Source: Acidobacteriota bacterium
GTDB taxonomy: Bacteria; Acidobacteriota; Vicinamibacteria; Vicinamibacterales; 2-12-FULL-66-21
DNA: 14,228 nucleotides
NCBI GenBank assembly: GCA_020200195.1
Contig: JAIVJE010000042.1
Coordinates: forward strand, 1 to 14,228
Direction: 5' to 3'
Shown: positions 6,857 through 13,069 of the stretch, in pieces
Layout: each line of letters opens with the position of its first letter
Position numbering within the stretch: the stretch's first letter is position 1
The notes under the pieces: generated by a model
Told to the model about the DNA's origin: nothing
The model's input: the letters and a program-made list of their open reading frames with translations, nothing else
Databases searched by the model: none
Translations under genes and position numbers: made by a program

Positions 6857-8817
6857 ATGGCTTCCAAATACGACCAGTTCTCGCTCGTCACCGACTTCGA
6901 GCTGCGCGGCGATCAGGCCCGTGCGATCGATGAGCTCGTCGAGGGCTTGAACCGGGGGGACAAGGCGCAGGTCCTGCTCGGCGTGACGGGCTCGGGCAAG
7001 ACGTTCACGATGGCGCAGTGCATCGCGAGGGTCAACCGGCCGACCCTCGTGATGGCGCACAACAAGACGCTGGCGGCGCAGCTGTATCAGGAGTTCCGGC
7101 GGTTCTTCCCGAACAACGCAGTCGAGTACCCGACTCGTACATCGAGAAAGAAGCGACGATCAACGAGGAGATCGACCGGATGCGACTGTCGGCCACGCGG
7201 TCGCTGTTCGAACGCCGGGACGTCATCATCGTCGCGAGCGTCTCATGCATCTATGGGCTCGGGTCGCCCGAGGCCTACTACGGCATGATGCTGCCGCTCG
7301 AGCGCGGCCAGCGCATCCCGCGCGAACAGGTGCTGCGGAAGCTGGTCGATATCCAGTATGAGCGCAACGACCACGACTTCGGCCGCGGGGTGTTCCGAGT
7401 CCGCGGCGACATCGTCGAGGTGTATCTCTCGTATGAAGACCAAGCGCTGCGGATCGAATTGTTCGGCGACGAGGTCGACGAGCTCACGACGTTCGATCCG
7501 CTGACCGGGAAGACAATCCGCAAGCACGATAAGGTTGCGATCTACCCGAAAACCCATTTCGTGACCCCTCGGGAGAAATCACGCACCGCGGTGGAGAGCA
7601 TCAAGGCCGAGCTGGCGTGGTACCGTGGGAAGCTGGAATCCGAGGGCAAGGTCCTCGAGGCGCACCGGCTCCACCAGCGCACGATGTTCGACCTGGAGAT
7701 GATCAAGGAGATTGGGTACTGCCACGGGATCGAGAACTACGCCCGGCACCTGACGCAGCGAGAGCCTGGTGCGCCGCCCCCGACGCTGCTCGACTACCTG
7801 CCGGCTGACGCGCTGACGATCGTCGACGAGAGCCACCAGACGATCCCGCAGATCCGCGGCATGTATCACGGGGACCGGTCGCGCAAGGAAGTACTGGTGG
7901 CGTACGGCTTCCGGCTGCCGTCGGCCCTCGACAATCGGCCGCTGAATTTCGATGAGTGGCAGGCTCGCGTCGACCAGTTGGTGTTCGTGTCGGCCACGCC
8001 CGGACCCTACGAGCTCCACGGGTCGGGGGGCGTGGTGGTCGAACAGATCATCCGGCCGACCGGCCTGCTCGATCCGCAGATTGAGGTCCGACCGGTGCGC
8101 GGGCAGGTCGACGATCTGCTCGCCGAGATTCGCGATCGGGCCGCGCGGCGCGAACGCGTGCTCGTCACCACGCTGACCAAGCGGATGGCGGAGGACCTGA
8201 CGCAGTACTATCAGGAGCTCGGCGTGAAGGTGCGGTATCTTCACTCCGACATCGACACGCTCGAGCGGATTCAGATCCTGCGCGATCTGCGCCGCGGCGA
8301 GTTCGACGTCCTGGTGGGGATCAACCTGCTTCGTGAGGGGCTCGATCTGCCCGAGGTCTCGCTCGTCGCGATTCTCGACGCCGACAAGGAAGGTTTCCTG
8401 CGATCGGGCGGCTCGCTCATCCAGACGGTCGGGCGCGCCGCGCGAAACATCAACGGCCGCGCCATCATGTATGCGGACAACATGACCCAATCGATGCGGC
8501 TGGCCATCAGCGAAACGGAACGGCGCCGGACGATCCAGGAAGCGTACAACCTGGAGCACGGCATCACCCCCGCGTCCATCGTGAAGGGAATTGACGAAGT
8601 GATGTCGAGCATTTACGAGCGGGACTACGTCACGATCCCTGCTGACGAACGTCAAGTCTTCCGGACGCACGCCGAGTTCGATGCGCACGTCACCGAGCTG
8701 CAAGCACAGATGAAGGCGGCCGCGGCCAACCTGGAATTCGAAAAGGCGGCCGGTCTACGCGACCGGATCAAGCAGCTGCGGACCGGCGAGCTTGGCCTTG
8801 CGGGATCCAGGCTCTGA
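6857..8817 (+). pseudogene. uvrB: uvrB, excinuclease ABC subunit B, broken by an internal deletion/frameshift at 7130
   Basis: UvrB verifies DNA damage delivered by UvrA and recruits UvrC in nucleotide excision repair. The first 91 codons (6857-7129) are normal UvrB: GDQARAI, Walker A GVTGSGKT (residues 42-49, Lys48), NKTLAAQLYQEF and FFPNNAVEY. The sequence then jumps to DSYIEKEATINEEIDRMRLSAT in another frame at 7132. The rest is intact to the TGA at 8815-8817: ERRDVIIVASVSCIYGLG, DYLP, Walker B DESH (7825-7836), motif VI QTVGRAARN (8422-8448) and the C-terminal UVR motif that contacts UvrC (EKAAGLRDRI). Missing are about 15-17 residues (43-49 bases) that in UvrB hold the FVSYYDYYQPEAYVP beta-hairpin segment; with them the protein would be 667-669 residues, the normal size. 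As written, the first frame ends at 7288. An in-frame ATG at 7180 with GAGGAG 9 bases upstream could start a fragment without Walker A. Real mutation or assembly error cannot be told apart here. Confidence 0.92.
7165..7170 (+). promoter_or_regulatory. Shine-Dalgarno-like GAGGAG inside uvrB, before an in-frame ATG at 7180
   Basis: GAGGAG followed by 9 bases and ATG. In an intact gene it only encodes Glu-Glu. In the broken gene it could permit restart of the C-terminal UvrB frame, giving a product without the Walker A motif and the deleted hairpin. Possible by sequence only. Confidence 0.2.
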
Positions 8818-8818
8818 C

Positions 8819-9592
8819 GTGGCCGCGCTGATCGTCAGCTGGCTGAAGGCGGCATTCCTCGAAGTCCAGGAATATCTCCTGATGGTCGGAAAAACGGCGC
8901 GGGCGCTCGTCACGCCTCCGTTTTACATGCGGGACATCATCGACCAGTTCGAAGCGGTCGGCGTCGGGTCGCTGACCGTCGTGCTCCTGACCGGCATGTT
9001 CACGGGGATGGTGCTCGCGCTGCAGTCCGGGATCACGCTCGACCAGTTCGGGGCGCGGTCCATGGTCGGCCGACTGGTGAGCGCGTCGATGGTCAAGGAG
9101 CTCGGGCCCGTGCTGACGGGTCTGATGGTGGCCGGCCGCGTCGGGTCCGGCATCGCCGCAGAGCTCGGCTCGATGATGGTGACCGAGCAGATTGCTGCGC
9201 TCCGCGCGCTCGGCACGGACCCCATTCGCAAACTGGTCCTGCCCCGGATCCTGGCGGGCGTGCTGATGGTGCCGCTCCTGACCGTGGTCTCCACCGGCGT
9301 TGGGATGGTGGGCGCCTGGATCGTGACCATCACGGAGCTCAAAGTGGCCTCGAGCGTCTACTGGAACAGCGTCGTCGTCGGGCTGTTCATCCAGGACGTG
9401 TGGATGGGGCTCATCAAACCGTTCTTTATCGGGTTCGCGATTGCGAGTATCGGCTGCCACGTCGGTCTGCGGACGCAAGGTGGCACGCAAGGCGTGGGGC
9501 GCGCCACGACCAACGCCGTCGTCGCGAGTTCCGTCGCCGTGATTGCGGTCGATTTCCTCGTGACGAAGCTGCTCATCTCGTTGATGTACTGA
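8819..9592 (+). CDS. mlaE: MlaE-family phospholipid/lipid ABC transporter permease
   Basis: A 257-residue inner-membrane permease of the MlaE (DUF140) family, which with the MlaF ATPase and MlaD moves phospholipids between the inner and outer membranes. Family marks are FTGMVLALQ, the conserved helix block KELGPVLTGLMVAGRVGSGIAAELGSM, the MTVTEQI-like MVTEQIAALRALGTDP coupling segment, PRILAGVLMVPLLT and the Gly-rich end VGLRTQGGTQGVGRATTNAVV. Several hydrophobic segments are spread over the whole length. The GTG at 8819 is preferred: it starts one base after the uvrB stop and gives the usual family length. A TTG at 8792 would overlap uvrB and add 9 residues. The end overlaps mlaF by one base (TGATG), so the two are translationally coupled. 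It shares a likely transcript with uvrB. Confidence 0.93.
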   Translation: MAALIVSWLKAAFLEVQEYLLMVGKTARALVTPPFYMRDIIDQFEAVGVGSLTVVLLTGMFTGMVLALQSGITLDQFGARSMVGRLVSASMVKELGPVLTGLMVAGRVGSGIAAELGSMMVTEQIAALRALGTDPIRKLVLPRILAGVLMVPLLTVVSTGVGMVGAWIVTITELKVASSVYWNSVVVGLFIQDVWMGLIKPFFIGFAIASIGCHVGLRTQGGTQGVGRATTNAVVASSVAVIAVDFLVTKLLISLMY

Positions 9593-10446
9593 TGGCTATC
9601 CATTCAGCCCCACGCTCGCCGCTGCTCGACGAGGCCCTGGGACCCGGGGGACCGATTATCGTGTTCGATCGCGTGCACCTGGCGTTCGACGACAAGGTGA
9701 TCCTGCGCGACATCAGCTTCACGCTCAAAACGGGACACACCAAGGTCTTCCTGGGCGCGAGCGGTGCAGGAAAGTCGACGATCCTTCGGCTGATACTGGG
9801 CCTGTTGAAACCGGACGCCGGTCAGATTTTCGTCAACGGCGAACGGGTAGACAACATGCCCGAAGACAAGCTGTTGTCGGTCCGCGGCGACCTCGGCATG
9901 GTGTTCCAGGAAGGGGCGCTGTTCGACTCCCTCACCGTCCGGGAGAACGTCGGCTATAAGCTGTTCGAGGAGTCGCGGACGCCGATCGCGCAGGTCGACG
10001 CGCGAGTGAAGGAAGTGCTGGGGTTCGTGGACCTGCTGGAGTTCATCAACCGGATGCCGTCCGAGTTGTCAGGCGGACAGCGCCGCCGCGTGGCCATCGC
10101 GCGGGCGATGGCGGCTAAACCGCGCATTTTGCTGTACGACGAGCCCACGACCGGGCTCGATCCGATCACCGCGCTGACCGTCGACGAAGAGATCATCAAG
10201 CTGCGCGACCTCGAAGGCGTCAGTTCGATCGTCGTCACTCACCAGCTGCGGGACGCGTTCTTCATCGCGGAGCACACGGCGGTGCGCACCGGCCCCGAAC
10301 TGCGGTTCGAGAAGGCCTCGCCGCAGAAGGCGGACGAAGCCGAGTTCATCATGCTGAAGGACGGGGCGATCAACTTTGAAGGCAACGCCTCCGAGCTGCG
10401 AACCGAGGCGCACACGAATCCGTACATCGACGCATTTCTCTCGTAA
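9592..10446 (+). CDS. mlaF: MlaF-family ABC transporter ATP-binding protein
   Basis: A 284-residue cytoplasmic ATPase that powers lipid transport with the MlaE permease. All ABC motifs are present: Walker A GASGAGKST (residues 55-63, Lys61), Q-loop VFQEGALFDSLTVRENV (the phrase GALFDSLTV is typical of the MlaF group), signature LSGGQRRR (159-166), Walker B ILLYDEPTTGLDP (Asp183, catalytic Glu184) and the switch His217 (VTHQL). The MlaF-type C-terminal tail follows, with an insert of about 20 residues (TGPELRFEKASPQKADEAEF) before the last strand (FIMLKDGAINFEG). The tail ends in NPYIDAFLS. The ATG at 9592 shares its A with the mlaE stop. An N-terminal extension of about 25 residues precedes the first strand (IIVFDRVHLAF), with no clear role. 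Confidence 0.95.
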   Translation: MAIHSAPRSPLLDEALGPGGPIIVFDRVHLAFDDKVILRDISFTLKTGHTKVFLGASGAGKSTILRLILGLLKPDAGQIFVNGERVDNMPEDKLLSVRGDLGMVFQEGALFDSLTVRENVGYKLFEESRTPIAQVDARVKEVLGFVDLLEFINRMPSELSGGQRRRVAIARAMAAKPRILLYDEPTTGLDPITALTVDEEIIKLRDLEGVSSIVVTHQLRDAFFIAEHTAVRTGPELRFEKASPQKADEAEFIMLKDGAINFEGNASELRTEAHTNPYIDAFLS

Positions 10447-10473
10447 CCCGGTTGCGGGCAAGGACCGCTGCAC

Positions 10474-11514
10474 ATGCCAAGAACACGTTCGCTCGCGTGG
10501 TCGGAACTGAAAATCGGAATTCTCGCGGTCGCGGCGCTGACGCTGGCGATTATGATCATTTTCGCCGTGGGCGGGCAGGGTGGCTTCGCGTGGGAGCGAT
10601 ACGAGCTCAAGACGAAGTTCGCCGACGTGAAGGGACTCAAGTCCGGCGCCGTCGTCCGTGTCGCCGGGGTCGAGGTCGGTAAGGTGACCGATGTGGCCCT
10701 GGTGGGATCGGAAGTGCAGGTCACCCTCGAGGTCAACGAAGAGAACCAGCAGCGCATCACGACGGAGTCACGCGCGTCGATCGGCTCGCTGAGCCTGCTC
10801 GGCGAGCCCGTCGTCGACGTTAGCCCGTCGGTGCAGGGCACCCCGCTCAAGGACGGAGACTTCCTGCCGTCAGCGCGCGCTCCAAGTCAACTGGGCGACG
10901 TCGCGGAAGTGGCGACCCAGTCGCTCACCCAGGCGACGGAGCTGATGAAGGAGATCAGGGCGGGGAGAGGGACCGTTGGCAAGCTGTTCTCCGACGATCA
11001 GCTGTACCGCGAACTGAATGAGTTCATCGCCTCCGCGGAGGCAGTCGCCGGCAGCGTCAACCGCAGCCAGGGGACGCTCGGAAAGCTCGTCAACGATCCC
11101 GTCGCGTATCAACGGCTGAACGCCTCGCTCGCGAGCATGCAGGAGATGACGCGTCGTCTGAACGCCGGGGAGGGCAGCCTCGGGCGCCTGCTGAAAGACG
11201 ATGCGATGGCCAGGTCGATGACGTCCGCGTCGGGGAACATCGACCAGCTGACCGCGCGGCTGAATCGCGGCGAGGGGACCGCGGGGAAACTCCTGACTGA
11301 CAAGGAGCTGTACGAACGGTTCAACGCGCTGGCGGGTCGCATGGAGAAACTCCTGGCCGCGCTCGACAAGGGGCAGGGCAGTGCCGGGGCGCTGCTGCAC
11401 GACAAGCAGTTATATGAGAACATGAATGCCGCCGCGAGCGAGGCCCGCGCGTTGATCGGCGACATCCGGAAGGACCCTCGAAAGTATTTGAACGTGAAGG
11501 TGAGTATTTTCTAG
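10474..11514 (+). CDS. mlaD: MlaD-family MCE protein with five C-terminal 34-residue repeats
   Basis: A 346-residue inner-membrane-anchored substrate-binding subunit of the MCE lipid transporter. One N-terminal membrane helix (residues 14-32, IGILAVAALTLAIMIIFAV) is followed by a single MCE domain (about 43-118: FADVKGLKSGAVVRVAGVEVGKV; SLLGEPVVDVSP). After a linker come five repeats starting at residues 164, 198, 232, 266 and 300, each exactly 34 residues apart. Each starts Gx(G)T/S-x-GKLL-x-D-x-x-LY and continues with an amphipathic helix that should form a coiled coil or helical tube below the MCE ring. The protein ends KYLNVKVSIF. Start: AAGGA at 10460-10464, 9 bases before the ATG, and 27 bases after mlaF. 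MCE proteins form hexameric rings with a lipid-conducting pore. Here the repeat stalk could extend the channel toward the outer membrane, which is inference. Confidence 0.93.
   Translation: MPRTRSLAWSELKIGILAVAALTLAIMIIFAVGGQGGFAWERYELKTKFADVKGLKSGAVVRVAGVEVGKVTDVALVGSEVQVTLEVNEENQQRITTESRASIGSLSLLGEPVVDVSPSVQGTPLKDGDFLPSARAPSQLGDVAEVATQSLTQATELMKEIRAGRGTVGKLFSDDQLYRELNEFIASAEAVAGSVNRSQGTLGKLVNDPVAYQRLNASLASMQEMTRRLNAGEGSLGRLLKDDAMARSMTSASGNIDQLTARLNRGEGTAGKLLTDKELYERFNALAGRMEKLLAALDKGQGSAGALLHDKQLYENMNAAASEARALIGDIRKDPRKYLNVKVSIF
10963..11472 (+). repeat. Five in-frame 102-base units encoding the MlaD stalk repeats
   Basis: Units start at 10963, 11065, 11167, 11269 and 11371. The encoded starts are GRGTVGKLFSDDQLY, SQGTLGKLVNDPVAY, GEGSLGRLLKDDAMA, GEGTAGKLLTDKELY and GQGSAGALLHDKQLY. 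Spacing is invariant at 34 codons, yet the units are diverged at DNA level, so these are old structural repeats rather than a recent tandem expansion. Confidence 0.85.
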
Positions 11515-11551
11515 TGCCGCCGCGCGTTGGCACCATGAAAGCGAGGCAGTG

Positions 11552-11857
11552 ATGGCGAGAAGCGACAGCGATGCTGCGGCAACGGTCGTCGTGGCGTTCG
11601 TGCTTGGCGCGGTGACCGGCGCAGCCGTTGCGCTCCTGATGGCGCCGGCGACGGGCGAGGAGACTCGCCGGATTCTGGCGGATCGCGCGCGCGAGGCGAG
11701 CGACCGGGCCAATGACGTGGCGCGGCAGGGTCGCGAGTTCATCAACCAGCAGCGGGATAACCTCTCGTCGGCCATCGACCGTGGCCGCGAGGCGTACAAC
11801 CAGGCCCGCTCTGGCGGTGCGCCGCGCTCACCAACTGACGTCGGGGATGCTTTGTGA
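11552..11857 (+). CDS. YtxH-like small membrane protein
   Basis: A 101-residue protein with one N-terminal membrane helix (residues 8-30, AAATVVVAFVLGAVTGAAVALL) directly followed by APATGEETRR, the hallmark of YtxH-domain (general-stress-type) proteins. A long charged helix comes next (LADRAREASDRANDVARQGREFINQQRDNL) that probably lies in the cytoplasm or forms a coiled coil. The ATG at 11552 is chosen over a GTG at 11549 because GAGG (11543-11546) then sits 5 bases before it. It begins 37 bases after mlaD and overlaps the next gene by 4 bases (GTGA), so it belongs to the mla operon. The molecular role of this family is not established. Confidence 0.85.
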   Translation: MARSDSDAAATVVVAFVLGAVTGAAVALLMAPATGEETRRILADRAREASDRANDVARQGREFINQQRDNLSSAIDRGREAYNQARSGGAPRSPTDVGDAL

Positions 11858-12279
11858 ACTGGACCGAGATCTTCCTCGGTACGATTGCCCTGGGCGTGCT
11901 GGTCATGGCGCTGATCCAGGTCGGCGCCATCATCGCGGCGGCGCGCGTGGCTCGTCAGGCGCAGCAGACACTTGCGTCGATCCAGCATGAAATCCGCCCG
12001 CTCATCGCCAAGGCGAGCGCGGTCATCGAAGAGGCGTCACGGACCGCGACGCTCGCGACCGCCCAGGTGCACAAGGTCGATCGACTCGTGAGCGACCTCA
12101 CACGGCGCGTGGAAGAGACCGCCGGGATCTTGCAGCACGCCATCGTCGCGCCGGCGCGGGAGGGACTGGCGATCGCGGCCGCCGTCAAGGCGACGCTGAT
12201 GGCGTTGCGTGGGTTCCGCGGCATGCGGTCGGCTCACGGCCGGCATGCAGACGACGAAGATCCGCTGTTTATCGGTTGA
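11854..12279 (+). CDS. DUF948-like membrane-anchored coiled-coil protein
   Basis: A 141-residue protein starting with GTG in a 4-base overlap with the ytxH-like gene, so translation is coupled. One membrane helix (residues 6-29, IFLGTIALGVLVMALIQVGAIIAA) leads into a long Ala-rich helix with heptad character (RVARQAQQTLASIQHEIRPL; ASAVIEEASRTATLATAQVH; DRLVSDLTRRVEETAGIL). This matches the layout of DUF948 proteins, which are often found beside YtxH proteins. The tail is basic then acidic (RHADDEDPLFIG). Function is unknown. Being last in the mla operon suggests an envelope role. The gene ends just before a 158-base spacer filled by a repeat dyad. Confidence 0.7.
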   Translation: MNWTEIFLGTIALGVLVMALIQVGAIIAAARVARQAQQTLASIQHEIRPLIAKASAVIEEASRTATLATAQVHKVDRLVSDLTRRVEETAGILQHAIVAPAREGLAIAAAVKATLMALRGFRGMRSAHGRHADDEDPLFIG

Positions 12280-12286
12280 TGCTTGT

Positions 12287-12421
12287 AGTTCTTGGTGACA
12301 CGTGTAGTCCTTGGTCCTTGGTTGACGCTTGTGGTCCTTGGTCCTTGTGAACAACACTAAGCACCACAAGAACTAAGGACTAAGGACTTCAAGATTCACC
12401 AAGGACTACAGGGTTCACCAA
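12287..12421. repeat. Dyad element built from heptamer AGTCCTT/AAGGACT copies (fills the intergenic region)
   Basis: The 158-base spacer 12280-12437 has no gene. Its left half carries five forward 7-mers of the type (A/G)GT(C/T)CTT, at 12287, 12306, 12313, 12333 and 12340; two pairs are in tandem. The right half carries four copies in reverse orientation, AAG(G/A)ACT, at 12368, 12375, 12382 and 12401; the first three are in tandem. The halves pair: TGTAGTCCTTGGT (12303-12315) is a perfect inverted match of 12398-12410, TTGGTGA (12292-12298) of 12415-12421, and CTTGTGGT (12328-12335) of 12363-12370. The transcript could form a long imperfect hairpin. Base composition is clearly lower in GC than the surrounding genes. 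It may end the mla operon or be a dispersed genomic repeat; there is no T-tract after it. Confidence 0.8.
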
Positions 12422-12437
12422 CATCGAGGTTCAGGTC

Positions 12438-13018
12438 ATGCGAATCAGCCTGGGATCCCGCGTCTCCGTACTTGCGCTGCTGCTGGCCGCGCTGGGCTCT
12501 CTGCTGCCGGCGACGGCGGCGCGCGCGCAGGAGTCGAAGTCGGCGCCCGGGCGCCCGCCGCGAAAGAGCTCGCGCAGATGCTCCAGAAGGCGAAACTCGA
12601 TAGCATCGCGGCGCTCGACCCCTCAGAACAGGGCACGTTCGTAGCGGCCCTCTTCTTTGGCAGCCAGCTCCTGGTCGTCTCGGCGAAGTACGCCGCCCCA
12701 CCCCTGCTGCTTGACAAGCTCACGCGCAAGGATTACCGCGACGTGTACATCGACTTGAACTCCGCGGCCGTTGCGGGAACGAAGGTGTTCGTCATGGACC
12801 AGAACGCCGACGGACTCGTGGCGCGTCCGGCCGGCGCGCAGCCCTACGACACCTGGGAGCAGGCCAACAAGCAGACCGCCTTCAACGGGGAGTGGAAGAA
12901 GGCAAAGATCAGCGAAGCGGAGTATATGAAGACGTTCGCGGTCGCTGATGAGCGCTATGCCAAAATGCTTGCCCTGCTCGCCGCGCAGGCGAAACAGGGC
13001 GGCTCGGGGTCGTGGTAA
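12438..13018 (+). pseudogene. Secreted protein of unknown function, frame broken by an 8-base tandem duplication
   Basis: The ATG at 12438 has GAGG 8 bases upstream (12426-12429) and encodes a clear signal peptide (MRISLGSRVSVLALLLAALG then LLPATAARA, cleavage before Q31). After about 37 codons the frame is lost and, as written, stops at 12644. The rest of the protein is in another frame up to the TAA at 13016-13018: AAKELAQMLQKAKLDSIAAL, EQGTFVAALFFGSQLLVVSA, KLTRKDYRDVYIDLN, VFVMDQNADGL, QPYDTWEQANKQTAFNGEW. Deleting one of two tandem GGCGCCCG copies (12542-12557) joins the parts exactly as ..SAPAAKELAQ.. and gives 190 residues. I do not recognise the family. The mature part is mixed alpha/beta without membrane helices, so it is probably periplasmic. 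An ATG at 12578 in the second frame could give a 146-residue form lacking the signal peptide. Confidence 0.75.
12542..12557 (+). repeat. Tandem duplication of GGCGCCCG (2 x 8 bases)
   Basis: Two directly adjacent, identical 8-base copies sit just after the signal-peptide coding part. Because 8 is not a multiple of 3, the second copy shifts the frame; with one copy the secreted protein reads through. The unit is itself GC-only and can be gained or lost by slippage. Confidence 0.85.
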
Positions 13019-13069
13019 GCTAACCAGATACTGACAGTTTTTCGGTGTTGGGTGAAAGGGCCTCGTCGG

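Noticed and set aside
7579..8703. Minus-strand open frame of 374 codons within uvrB
   Set aside because: Antisense shadow of the clearly coding UvrB helicase part.
12287..12421. CRISPR array
   Set aside because: The repeated unit is only 7 bases, mostly in direct tandem or inverted, with no unique spacers and no cas genes nearby.
13012..13041. Terminator after the secreted protein gene (TGGTAAGCTAACCA followed by a short T run)
   Set aside because: The stem would be only 4 base pairs and the T run is 9 or more bases away, so it is not a credible intrinsic terminator.
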